Assembly (NCBI GenBank): GCA_013815385.1
Contig: JACDGL010000006.1
Span: forward strand, 62,001-126,000
From: Taibaiella sp.
GTDB taxonomy: Bacteria; Bacteroidota; Bacteroidia; Chitinophagales; Chitinophagaceae
Reading direction: 5' to 3'
Length of the DNA: 64,000 nt
Shown: positions 52,007 to 62,100 of the stretch, one piece after another
Numbering within the stretch: position 1 is the stretch's first letter
How the letters are laid out: every line of letters starts with the position of its first letter
Made by a program: the position numbers and the translations under genes
Notes under the pieces: generated by a model
Database searches by the model: none
Seen by the model: only the letters and a program-made list of their open reading frames with translations
Told to the model about the DNA's origin: nothing

Positions 52007-52951
52007 ATGCCCGATATATCTTTAGTAATACCGTTGTACAATGAAGCGGAATCCCTCCCGGAGCTTACGGAGTGGATAGACCGTGTATGCAGCGGGCACA
52101 GCTATAGCTACGAGATACTAATGGTGGATGATGGCAGCACCGATACAAGCTGGGAAGTAATTACAAGGTTGTCACGGCAATTTCCTGCTGTAAGAGGGAT
52201 AAGGTTCCAGCGCAACTATGGCAAAGCGGCGGCGCTCAATGAAGCATTTAAGGCAGCTACCGGCAATGTGGTCATCACTATGGATGCGGATCTGCAAGAT
52301 AGCCCCGATGAGATACCGGAGCTATACAGCATGATAATGGTGGAAGGCTATGACATGGTAAGTGGCTGGAAGAAGAAGCGCTACGATAATACCTTTACTA
52401 AGAATATCCCCTCCAAATTATACAATGGTGTCAACCGGCGCCTGTCTGGCCTCAAGCTGCATGATATGAACTGCGGTCTTAAATCTTACCGGCTTAAAGT
52501 GGTAAAGAGCATAGAGGTGTATGGCGATATGCACCGTTACATACCCATACTGGCAAAGTGGGCAGGCTTTACTAAAATAGGGGAGAAGGTGGTGCAACAC
52601 CGCGCGCGCAAGTATGGTGTATCCAAGTTTGGCTGGGAGCGTTTTATCAATGGTTTCCTCGATCTGCTTACTATCCAGTTCGTCAGCAGGTTTGGTAAAA
52701 AACCGATGCACTTTTTTGGTACATTAGGCACGCTTACCTTCCTGCTCGGATTTATTAATGTGCTGTGGCTGGTTATAGAAAAGCTCACCAGCGGCGATAC
52801 TTTTGGCCTTACTAACAAACCCGGCTTTTACATTGCGCTTACCAGCATGGTGCTTGGTACTCTTTTCTTCCTCACAGGGTTTATAGCAGAGCTGATAGCC
52901 CGTTCGTCTGTAGATCGTAACCACTACCTGGTGGAACAACGGATTAACTGA
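52007..52951 (+). CDS. Family 2 glycosyltransferase, polyprenyl-phosphate sugar type
   Basis: A 314-residue protein like dolichol-phosphate mannose synthases and ArnC/GtrB. The nucleotide-sugar site has SLVIPLYNEAESLPELTEWI and VDDGSTDTSWEVI. The DxD region is TMDADLQDSPDEIPEL, and acceptor-region residues are in NCGLKSYR. Two C-terminal spans follow (FFGTLGTLTFLLGFINVLWLVI, FYIALTSMVLGTLFFLTGFIAELI). These enzymes load a sugar on the lipid carrier for later use by GT-C proteins. Its start is directly adjacent to the DUF4199 stop, so translation is coupled. Confidence 0.88.
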   Translation: MPDISLVIPLYNEAESLPELTEWIDRVCSGHSYSYEILMVDDGSTDTSWEVITRLSRQFPAVRGIRFQRNYGKAAALNEAFKAATGNVVITMDADLQDSPDEIPELYSMIMVEGYDMVSGWKKKRYDNTFTKNIPSKLYNGVNRRLSGLKLHDMNCGLKSYRLKVVKSIEVYGDMHRYIPILAKWAGFTKIGEKVVQHRARKYGVSKFGWERFINGFLDLLTIQFVSRFGKKPMHFFGTLGTLTFLLGFINVLWLVIEKLTSGDTFGLTNKPGFYIALTSMVLGTLFFLTGFIAELIARSSVDRNHYLVEQRIN

Positions 52952-53066
52952 TAAAAATTCGTCCCCGCATTTCTATTATTTACCCCCATTTAACAATACT
53001 TTATAGATAGTTTGAAGGCTATGGCGGCATATTCCATGAATTTTGCCCTCTTATTATTTTTACACC

Positions 53067-55877
53067 ATGAATTTATTGCGATACCTGTTGCTTTTTATTG
53101 TTTCTATTTTCTTACCAGGGTTTTTATTGGCACAGACCGGTACAGTTACCGGCAAGCTGGTAGATGCGCAGAATAAACCGGTCGCTTATGCTACGGTTAC
53201 GTTAATGCGTACCGATTCTTCTGTTGTAAATGGTGATCTCTCCGCAGACGATGGCACCTTTAAAATTGCCAATACAGGTATGGGTACCTTTGCCCTTCGT
53301 ATCAATGCTATAGGGCTTACCCCCAAGATAGTGGGCAACGTACAGGTGTCAGCTGCATCGCCGGTTAAGAATCTTGGCAATATAAAAGTAGTAACATCCA
53401 CTACCTCACTTAAAGAAGTAAGCATAACCGGTGAGCGCCCGCTGATGGAGATGAGTGTTGACAAGAAAGTATTCAACGTAGAAAAGAATACCACCACAGC
53501 CGGTGGCAGCGCCAGCGATGTATTGCAAAATGTACCTTCGGTGTCAGTAGATGTGGATGGTACCGTAAGCCTGCGTGGTAAAACCGATGTAACTATACTT
53601 ATCGATGGCAAACCATCTACCCTGCTGGGTGGCGATGTGCAGTCTGCCTTGCAAAGCCTGCCTGCATCCAGTATAGAAAGTGTAGAAGTCATTACCAATC
53701 CATCTGCCAAATACGATGCGCAGGGGCTTACAGGCATTATTAATATCATTACCAAAAAGGATAATAAGCTGGGTATTAACGGCAACGTTACATTAGGCGT
53801 TGGTACCCGCGATAAATACAATGGCAACCTGGGCCTTAATGTGCGCAAAGGCAAGTGGAATGTATTCCTGAACAGCAGCTTCCGTATCAACGGTAATTAC
53901 AATAATACCACTACCGACCGAAGGAATAAATCCGATTCCGTATCAACCGAAAATTCCTTCCATACCAACGAGCATTCGCTTCGCCATTTTAATGGGTTCT
54001 TCAATTCTATAGGCGCCTCGTATGATTTTGATAAGAATAACTCTCTCACGTTTACACAAAATGTAAACCTGATGAGTTTTTCCTACATAGATCATGCAAC
54101 CAGCTATACCTACCCTGCCTTTAACGAAACGGGCGCTACATCTACCACCCTCGATCGTTTTTCTGATGCCAATGGCGGACCTATATCATTTTCATCAGCG
54201 CTTGATTATAAGCACAAATTCAAAAAGAAAGATGAAGAGCTTACAGTAGATGCCACATTCTCCATTTCCGATTACAAACGCCAGCAGCACTACTACACTA
54301 CTTACGATAGCAATGGCAGGAGCCTGGGCCCTGTATATGAAAATGCACCTTCTACCGGCACCAACTCCAGTTTCAGTGCCTGGGCCGATTATACAGATCC
54401 GCTGTTCACCAAAAATGGAAAACTGGGCTTTGGCGCCAAGACACAACTCTACTGGTTCCAGAGCAGCAACAACCCCCGTGTAGATACTCCCGGAGGTATG
54501 CAGGGTGTATTGGACAAGACCTTACTTGCAAACTTTAACTATACGCAGCAGATAAATGCAGGCTATGTAAACTGGAACGACCAGATAGGTAAGTTTGCCT
54601 ACCAGGCGGGCCTGCGTGCCGAGAATGTCGTGTACCAGGGGTATGATTATGCCATCAGCAATATTCCGTATACCAATACCTTTTTCAACTTCTTCCCTTC
54701 GGCATATTTATCTTATCAGTTGCCTGCCCAGCAATCTATATATCTTAACTATAGCCGGCGTACCAACAGGCCCAGCTTCTGGCAGTTATTGCCTTATAAG
54801 GATGTATCCAATCCATCAGCCATACACGAAGGCAACCCTGAGCTGATACCTGAATTTATAAACAATGTGGAGTTTAGCTACAGTAAGCAGACCAACCGTG
54901 GCGATAATATTATCCTCAGCGCTTATTATCAATATACCGAGAACCTGATAGACAGGATATCTATTCTTGATTCGTCTGCAAGCGGCTCGCCCAATATATT
55001 GATCTTCAAGCCGGTAAACCTGTCCCACGGCACCACTTACGGGTTCGATGGTACTGCCCACCTGCAGATAATTCCTGCATGGGATGCCACATTGAATGCT
55101 AACATTTTCCAGAATAAGATAACGGTAGGGGATGCCGCACTGGCACAGTATGCTACCGACCAGAGCGGTATTAACTGGCTCGGCAAGCTGAATACCAATA
55201 TAAAATTACCCTTGAATTTCTCCCTCCAGATCAGTGGCCAGTACGAATCTCCGAAAGTAGTAGCCGGCGGTAAGCTGAATGAAGTTTATTGGGTAGATGT
55301 GGCGCTGCGTAAAAACCTGCTGAAAGGTAAAGCTACTATTGTAGCCAACGTATCTGATGTATTCAATACACGCAAATACACCAGCATATTCGATGTGCCT
55401 GCCTATTACCAGACCCTGTACCGCGATAGGGAAACAAGGGTAGGCAATATCACATTCACCTACCGCTTCGGTAAGTCTGATGTTGGTAATAAGAACCTGA
55501 ATGGTGGCCGCAAGGGTAAAGGTGGAATGGATAATGGAGGTGGCGCAGCCCCGGTTATCCCCGGTCAGAATAACAATGGAGATAGCAGGGACAATAACCT
55601 GAAGCAGGGCGGAGACGAAGGCGATCAGGGCGGTGGTGGCCAGGGTACGGGTACTACTCCGAGTGGTGCTCCGGGTGCAGGCAAAGGCGTGCCGGTACCT
55701 CCCGGAAAGCCTGCTGCCGGGCAGGGAGCCAAAACTCCCGTACCGGCAGAAGGTACTGCAAAGCCTGTTATTCAGCCGCCGGCTCCTTCTGTTACTCCTG
55801 CAGATTCTACAGCAGCTCCGGTTACTCCTGCACCGGTAGCTCCCGTGGTAAAGCCCGCAGATTCTACTACGCACTAA
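53067..55877 (+). CDS. Outer-membrane beta-barrel protein, TonB-receptor-like, with Pro/Gly/Ala-rich tail
   Basis: A 936-residue protein. The signal peptide ends near residue 23 (FLPGFLLAQ). A CarboxypepD_reg-like domain follows (TGTVTGKLVDAQNKPVAYATVTLMRTDSS), then a plug-type domain (GGSASDVLQNVPSVSVDVDGTVSLRGKTDVTILIDGKPS, SIESVEVITNPSAKYDAQGLTGIINIITKK), and a long barrel up to about residue 800 (last strand VGNITFTYRFG). The final 135 residues are Gly/Pro/Ala-rich low complexity (GGMDNGGGAAPVIPGQNNNG, APGAGKGVPVPPGKPAAG). This is the OMP_b-brl_3 type and probably takes up a ligand across the outer membrane. The ligand is unknown. The start was set to the signal-peptide ATG. Confidence 0.88.
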   Translation: MNLLRYLLLFIVSIFLPGFLLAQTGTVTGKLVDAQNKPVAYATVTLMRTDSSVVNGDLSADDGTFKIANTGMGTFALRINAIGLTPKIVGNVQVSAASPVKNLGNIKVVTSTTSLKEVSITGERPLMEMSVDKKVFNVEKNTTTAGGSASDVLQNVPSVSVDVDGTVSLRGKTDVTILIDGKPSTLLGGDVQSALQSLPASSIESVEVITNPSAKYDAQGLTGIINIITKKDNKLGINGNVTLGVGTRDKYNGNLGLNVRKGKWNVFLNSSFRINGNYNNTTTDRRNKSDSVSTENSFHTNEHSLRHFNGFFNSIGASYDFDKNNSLTFTQNVNLMSFSYIDHATSYTYPAFNETGATSTTLDRFSDANGGPISFSSALDYKHKFKKKDEELTVDATFSISDYKRQQHYYTTYDSNGRSLGPVYENAPSTGTNSSFSAWADYTDPLFTKNGKLGFGAKTQLYWFQSSNNPRVDTPGGMQGVLDKTLLANFNYTQQINAGYVNWNDQIGKFAYQAGLRAENVVYQGYDYAISNIPYTNTFFNFFPSAYLSYQLPAQQSIYLNYSRRTNRPSFWQLLPYKDVSNPSAIHEGNPELIPEFINNVEFSYSKQTNRGDNIILSAYYQYTENLIDRISILDSSASGSPNILIFKPVNLSHGTTYGFDGTAHLQIIPAWDATLNANIFQNKITVGDAALAQYATDQSGINWLGKLNTNIKLPLNFSLQISGQYESPKVVAGGKLNEVYWVDVALRKNLLKGKATIVANVSDVFNTRKYTSIFDVPAYYQTLYRDRETRVGNITFTYRFGKSDVGNKNLNGGRKGKGGMDNGGGAAPVIPGQNNNGDSRDNNLKQGGDEGDQGGGGQGTGTTPSGAPGAGKGVPVPPGKPAAGQGAKTPVPAEGTAKPVIQPPAPSVTPADSTAAPVTPAPVAPVVKPADSTTH

Positions 55878-55941
55878 AGTTGGTGCGGCTTTTGCATAGG
55901 CATTAACAATGCAGTTTTATTAAATACTGTATTTTTAACGA

Positions 55942-56730
55942 ATGAAAGCATTTGTCACCATTTCCTTGGTTGCCTTAACTGTATTTGGCGGCACTGCATT
56001 GCATGCCCAAACCTTTCGCGATTATGCCAACAGGGCATTGCAGGGCACTAAAACGGGTAATAAGAATACCGGGAAGTGGGGTTCCGGCAGTTCATCCGGC
56101 AGTAAAGGTACTTCCATCGGCAACCTCAGTAACCAGGATATTGTATCTGGGCTGAAGCAGGCTTTGCAGGTAGGTACCCAGAACTCAGCTAATAAGCTAT
56201 CTGCGATAAATGGCTTTTTCGGCAATCCCCTTATCAAAATACCCCTTCCCCCGGAAGCGGCTAATGTAGAGAATACATTGCGGCAGATAGGCCTTGGTAG
56301 CCAGGTTGATGAAACTGTACTGGCCCTAAACAGGGCGGCAGAAGATGCCGCAGGTAAAGCTGTGCCCATATTCATCAATGCCATTTCCAGCATGAGCATC
56401 CAGGATGGGCTATCTATATTGCAAGGTGGTAGTAATGCGGCAACTAATTTTTTGCGAGGCAGGACTACCGCGGCGCTTACATCTGCTTTTCGCCCAGTTA
56501 TAGAAGGCTCTCTGGCTAAAGTAAATGCTACCCGGTACTGGAACAATATATTCACTGCATACAACCAGGTGCCATTTGTAGAGAAAGTAAATCCTGATCT
56601 TACCGGCTATGTTACAGAGCGTGCCCTTAATGGCCTCTTTGTGACTATTGCCGGAGAAGAAGCAAAGATCCGGGCCAATCCTTCTGCACGTGTTACCTCT
56701 TTGCTGCAAAAGGTTTTTGGCGCACACTAA
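55942..56730 (+). CDS. DUF4197 family exported protein
   Basis: A 262-residue protein with signal peptide MKAFVTISLVALTVFGGTALHA. A Gly/Ser-rich linker (GKWGSGSSSGSKGTSIG) is followed by the DUF4197 domain: LSNQDIVSGLKQALQVGTQNSANKLSAINGFFGNPLIKIPLPP, then helices NAISSMSIQDGLSILQG and ALNGLFVTIAGEEAKIRANP. DUF4197 proteins are mainly helical and of unknown function. It lies 64 bases after the barrel gene in the same direction and could be cotranscribed with it. Confidence 0.85.
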   Translation: MKAFVTISLVALTVFGGTALHAQTFRDYANRALQGTKTGNKNTGKWGSGSSSGSKGTSIGNLSNQDIVSGLKQALQVGTQNSANKLSAINGFFGNPLIKIPLPPEAANVENTLRQIGLGSQVDETVLALNRAAEDAAGKAVPIFINAISSMSIQDGLSILQGGSNAATNFLRGRTTAALTSAFRPVIEGSLAKVNATRYWNNIFTAYNQVPFVEKVNPDLTGYVTERALNGLFVTIAGEEAKIRANPSARVTSLLQKVFGAH

Positions 56731-56795
56731 ATGAGGGTATAGCTACTCAAATGCTGTACAATTTTACCCTATATTGCGAAAAGTATCAATAAGAA

Positions 56796-58424
56796 ATGTC
56801 TTTGGAACAAATGGAAGATAATCAAACAACTAACGGACCCGTTGCCGATACGCTTCAGGCCTGGTGGCAGGAACAGTCGTTTCCGGGTAAGGAATTGTAC
56901 ACGCTTCAGGAAAATGGCGAGCTTGTTTTGAACGCGTTAAATGGGAAAAAGGAAAGGGTCATTACTACACTTGCCGCCCAGGGTGCGGAACATACGCTAA
57001 AAGCATTGCGCGATAAATACGCGGAGGTGGAGCAAAAGGTAAAAGAGCTCGAAACCGAATGGGTTTCCGCCGATGACAAGCTGAAAATGGCAGGCAAGGT
57101 AGAGCGGTTGAATGATTATCTGCTGAGCATGGTGGCAATCGGTAATATAGATGGATTACTCAGCACGGTGCAGGGATGGGAACAAACCATAACAGCATTA
57201 TCTGATGAAGTATACAACGCTAAGCTGAAACTTGCTGAGGAAGCAGAAGCTCTGGCAGATAGTGAGAAATGGAAAGAAACTACACAGGCCTTTAAAGAGA
57301 TTACCGATAAATGGAAACAGAGTTCCATGCCCGATAAGCACCGGCAGGATATACTTTGGAACAGGATAGAGGCAGCACGTACTAAATTTTATGATCGTAA
57401 GCGCCGGCAGCAGGAAGCTCATGAACATGAGATGCTGCAAAACCTGGACCTGAAAATGGAACTGGTGGATAAGGCAGAACAGCTTGCGGCATCTGAAAAA
57501 TGGAAGGATGCAAGTGAGGGTTTCCGGCAGCTGATGGAACAGTGGAAGCCCATAGGCCGTACACTGCCCGATAAAAATGAAGCATTGTGGAATCGCTTTA
57601 TCGCTGCCAAAAATGTATTTTTTGATCGCAAGAAAGCACACGCAGATAATATACAAAAGGAGCAGGATGCTAATTATATAGTAAAGCTTGCTCTTGTAGA
57701 GCAGGCAGAGGCACTTAAAGATAGCACTGACTGGAACGGCACCTCGCAGGCCTATGCTGCCATACTGGAACAATGGAAAGGTACCGGGCGGGTACCCACA
57801 GAAAAATCAGATGAATTGTGGGGAAGAATGACTGCGGCAAAAGATAAGTTCTTTGATGCCAAGCGCCAGCACCTCGAAACAGTACGCGTATCATTGGAAG
57901 ATAACCTGGCGCAAAAACAGGCAATACTGAAACGTGCCGAAGCGCTTAAGAATTCAACGCACTGGCACGATGGTACCGATGAGATGAATGAACTGATGGA
58001 TGAATGGAAGAAGATAGGCCCTGTGCCCCGTGCATTAAGCAATGCTATGTGGGAACAATTCCTTTCTGCCCGTAAGCATTTCTTTAACCGTAAGGATGAG
58101 TACCGCGATAGCCGTAAGAAACATGCAATACAGCACCAGGCATCCCGCCTGTCGCAAAGTCGTGAGTTTATCCAGAAACTGCAGGAGGAGATAAAGGAAG
58201 AAGAAGAACGAATAGCTGATTTCAATGAAGGCCTGAAGAACATAACTCCCGGTAAAAAAGAACAGGAGCTGCGCGAACATCTGCAGAAGCTGATAGCGCA
58301 GGGGGAAGAAAATATAGCCCGCCGCAAAGCAAAAGTGGAAAATGTAGAAAAAGAGCTGGCACAAATGGAGCATAAAACAAAAGAACCCAATGTGGATGAT
58401 GGCAACCCTGCTCCTACAGAATAG
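56796..58424 (+). CDS. DUF349 repeat protein
   Basis: A 542-residue, mostly helical cytoplasmic protein. DUF349 units repeat with the signature W-x3-x-x-F-x-x-L-x-x-x-W-K: DSEKWKETTQAFKEITDKWKQ, ASEKWKDASEGFRQLMEQWKPIG, DWNGTSQAYAAILEQWKGTG and THWHDGTDEMNELMDEWKKIGP, each followed by a RMTAAKDKFFDAKRQH-type helix. The last 100 residues are a coiled coil (FIQKLQEEIKEEEERIADFNEG). Proteins of this type bind nucleic acid or act in cell growth in other bacteria; the role here is unclear. A strong terminator follows. Confidence 0.88.
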   Translation: MSLEQMEDNQTTNGPVADTLQAWWQEQSFPGKELYTLQENGELVLNALNGKKERVITTLAAQGAEHTLKALRDKYAEVEQKVKELETEWVSADDKLKMAGKVERLNDYLLSMVAIGNIDGLLSTVQGWEQTITALSDEVYNAKLKLAEEAEALADSEKWKETTQAFKEITDKWKQSSMPDKHRQDILWNRIEAARTKFYDRKRRQQEAHEHEMLQNLDLKMELVDKAEQLAASEKWKDASEGFRQLMEQWKPIGRTLPDKNEALWNRFIAAKNVFFDRKKAHADNIQKEQDANYIVKLALVEQAEALKDSTDWNGTSQAYAAILEQWKGTGRVPTEKSDELWGRMTAAKDKFFDAKRQHLETVRVSLEDNLAQKQAILKRAEALKNSTHWHDGTDEMNELMDEWKKIGPVPRALSNAMWEQFLSARKHFFNRKDEYRDSRKKHAIQHQASRLSQSREFIQKLQEEIKEEEERIADFNEGLKNITPGKKEQELREHLQKLIAQGEENIARRKAKVENVEKELAQMEHKTKEPNVDDGNPAPTE

Positions 58425-58447
58425 AATTAGTTGAAGACATAAAAAAA

Positions 58448-58472
58448 ACGGCGGTATACCCGCCGTTTTTTA
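58448..58472. terminator. Terminator between convergent DUF349 and thioredoxin-like genes
   Basis: ACGGCGG, loop of five bases, CCGCCGT, followed by TTTTTATT on the plus strand and preceded by eight A. It can serve both genes. Confidence 0.8.
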
Positions 58473-58487
58473 TTGCGCAAAAGTCGA

Positions 58488-59024
58488 TTAATGTTGCTTA
58501 CTCAGCATTTCCATTTCAGCAAGATTCGCAGTGCTTTCAAAAGAACGGAGATACTTTTTATTCCTATCGTAAATAGTCAGGTAGGGTACTGCCCTGGCTT
58601 TATAATACATGGCATACGTATCTTCTATACACTCTCCTGCCAGTATTATATTCTTGTATTTGGCCAGGTGGTATTTTGCATAAAACTCCCTTACTCTGAA
58701 TAATGGGGCAGGGCTAAAAAGATAAAAATTAATGTTCTTTACAGTATCCATACCTGCTATCAGGCGTTCTGTCATTTTCTGGCAATGCTCACATTCTGGC
58801 ATAAAAAGCATGAGCACTACAGCCTTACCTTTAGGTATGTTATAAGTATTGAACACGCTTACGCTATCCAGTTTTCGTATATTGAAAGCAGGCATTTCAT
58901 GTCGGGGCTGTACAGTTACATCATCCGCAGGTGGCGGCGGCGGAGGTGTTTGTATTTGCTGCGCGTAGGAAGATGCCGACAATGTAATAAGTATTGCCGC
59001 AATAGATAAGATCCGTTTTACCAT
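58488..59024 (-). CDS. Exported thioredoxin-fold protein with CEHC motif
   Basis: A 178-residue protein with signal peptide MVKRILSIAAILITLSASSYA. A short Pro run (TPPPPPPA) and linker precede a thioredoxin-like domain. The redox motif is C-E-H-C in MLFMPECEHCQKMTERL. The pattern TKYLRSFESTANLAEM fits the last helix and strand. The Glu-His between the cysteines is less common than Pro-His or Gly-Pro. It probably acts on periplasmic disulfides or thiols. It is convergent with DUF349 and divergent from the helicase gene. Confidence 0.85.
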   Translation of the reverse strand: MVKRILSIAAILITLSASSYAQQIQTPPPPPPADDVTVQPRHEMPAFNIRKLDSVSVFNTYNIPKGKAVVLMLFMPECEHCQKMTERLIAGMDTVKNINFYLFSPAPLFRVREFYAKYHLAKYKNIILAGECIEDTYAMYYKARAVPYLTIYDRNKKYLRSFESTANLAEMEMLSKQH

Positions 59025-59144
59025 GTTGCTTTTTTAATAGATACAAAAATAAGGGATTGGTGCGGCTTTATTATCACTTTAATAATTGATTATGACTACA
59101 CTATGGCAAAGCCAGTATGCGCTAATTAACTAATTTTATACACA

Positions 59145-62100
59145 ATGACGATTGACGAAAATATATACCACCAGCGCTACGAGGTATTGAACGAACGGCA
59201 GCGCGAGGCGGTTGATACTATATTTGGCCCCGTAATGGTAATAGCCGGGCCGGGTACCGGCAAAACGGAGGTGCTGTCTATGCGTATCGCAAACCTGCTC
59301 CGGAGCGAGGCGCAGGTACAGCCGCACGAGATACTGTGCCTTACCTATACCGATGAAGCTACCAATGCTATGCGCCGCCGCCTGGTACACATAGTGGGTA
59401 CTATGGCGCACAAGGTGAACATACATACCTTCCATGCGTTTTGTAATAACGTTATCCAGAACAACAGCGAATATTTTAGCCTCCGCAGCTTGCAGCCGAT
59501 CACAGATCTGGAGCGTACGGAGTTGATGTATGATATACTGGAGCAATTGCCGCAAGGCCATATACTCCGCAGGCTGGGGGGGAATATCTATAATGACTCA
59601 GGAAAAATAAACCGCCTCTTCGACCTGATGAAGCGGGAAAATATGACTCCTGAATTTATAGAGACATCAGTAAAAGAATATCTTGATGACCTCCCCGGAA
59701 GACAGGAATTTATCTACTCCCGCGCATACAGGGAATATAAAAAGGGCGATCTGAAGCAGGATAAGCTGGATGAGGAAGCCAAAAAGATGGAACATACCAT
59801 AGCCGCCGCAAAGCTGTACGAGATATATGCGGAGCGAATGAAAGAAATGGGCCGCTATGACTTTAATGATATGATCATCTGGGTGCTGGAAGCTTTCAAA
59901 ACACATCCTGCATTGCTGCAAAGCTACCAGGAGCGTCACCAGTTCATTTTAGTAGATGAATTTCAGGATACGAATGGGTCACAGAATGAGTTGCTGAATA
60001 TGCTTACCGAATATTGGGGCGAAGACAGCAACATATTTGCTGTGGGCGATGATGACCAGTCTATCTACGAATTCCAGGGCGCACGTATACGCAACATCAT
60101 CGATTTCTTCAGGCGGTACGAGCGTAACATACGCATAGTAGTATTGCCGCATAATTACCGTTCCTCGCAACCCATACTGGATAAGGCATCCGCCAGCATC
60201 AAAAATAACAGGCAGCGGCTCATATACCAGCTACATGAGCTGAACCTGGATAAAGACATCATATCCTCGCATCCGCGGTTTAAGGATCCTGCCGAGGTTA
60301 TAACCCCTGTAGTAAAGGTATATAACAATGTACTGCAGGAAGAAGCCGCTATCGTATTGCAGATAGAGCAGATGCAGCAGGCAGGGGTGCCCCTGCGCGA
60401 TGTTGCTGTACTGTCTGCACAGCATAAGCAGACAGAGAATATCATTGCACTGCTGGAACGCAAAGGCATACCCTACAACATAAAAAGGCCCGTAGATATA
60501 CTGGACGAGCCTATTGTGCAGCAGCTGATAACGGTGCTGCAATACCTGGAGCAGGAACGCAAAGAAACCTTTTTTTCTGAAGGCTTATTGTTCGAGATAA
60601 TGCATGCCCCCTACTACAGTATAGATCCTACTGATATTGCCCTTGTGTCTTTATACATGCAGCATAACAAAAGCAAGGACAAAGCACTCGGCTACTGGCG
60701 CCTGGTGCTCATGAACGATCTGCTGCTGGAATCAATGGGCCTGCAAACAGCAAAGGCTTTGCGCCGCATGGGCCGCAATATAGAAAGCTGGCAGCGGCAC
60801 CAGCCCGAGCTTCCCCTGCCGTTGCTGCTGGAGAAGATAGTGTATGAAAGCGGCATGGTAGACTACCTGCTGCATACTAAAGAATATGTGTGGCGCATGC
60901 AGGTGCTGAATACATTTTTCGAATTTGTAAAAGAAACCCATTCACGCGATAGGCGGCTTTCGTTATCCGGCCTGTTGCGTATGCTGGATCGGATGCAGGC
61001 AGAGAAGATAGCCATACCGGTGCAGCGAGTGATACAGAACGATAATGGTATTCATTTTTATTCCGCTCATGGCGCCAAAGGCAATGAGTTTGAGCATGTA
61101 TTTATAATTGGGTGTACTAAGAATTATTGGGAAGGCAAAGGCGGCGGCCGTAACGAATACAAGCTGCCCGATACCATTACCCGTACTGAAGATGATACAG
61201 AAAAGACTTACAAGGTAGAGGAGGCAAGGCGGTTGTTCTATGTAGCGCTCACCCGTGCGCGCAAGCACCTGTACGTATCTTATGCTTCAATAGACAGCAA
61301 GGGCAAGCCGCTCGAACCCTCTCTGTTCATCGACGAAATAAGCACACAGGAAGAGCGCGAGGCCAATTCGGTTGGTACAGAAGCTATGCTGCAGCACATG
61401 CAGTGGGCTATGGCCCCTGTGCCGGATGTGCGCATAGCGCTGGCCAACAATCAGTGGCTCGATAGGGTATTACTGCAGTTAACTATGAGTTATACTACCT
61501 TGTCCAAATACCTGCGTTGTCCGCTGGCATTTTATTATGAATCGCTCCTGCGGGTGCCGATACTTAAAAATGATGCACTGGCATTCGGCAGTGCGGTACA
61601 CAATGCCCTCGAGCGTTTCTTCAAGACCATGAAGGAAAAGAAGGGGGAATTTCCTGATAAGGACTACCTGGTAGGGGTTTTTAACAGTGCTATGTATGCG
61701 GAGTCCGGCAGCTTTACACAAGTGCAGTTCACAAGGCGTATGGAGCAGGGCCACACAATACTTGCCGCATATTATGATACCTATGTTGATACCTTCTCTA
61801 AGAACGTAGAGATCGAATTTAAGATACCACGTTATTCGCTCGATGGGGTACCTGTTACCGGCAAGATAGACAAGATAGAGCTGGATGGCGATACCTGTAT
61901 AGTTATCGACTACAAGACCGGCGACCCCGATAAAGCGGCCAATCCCCTTACTTCTCCCCCTAATGAGAAAGAGCCGGCGGGTGGCGATTACTGGCGGCAG
62001 ATGGTATTCTACAAGCTGCTGATAGAGAACTACCAGGACCGCAACTGGAAGGTAAGCATCGGTATGTTCGACTTTATAGAAAAAGGAAAGCGCAGCAATG

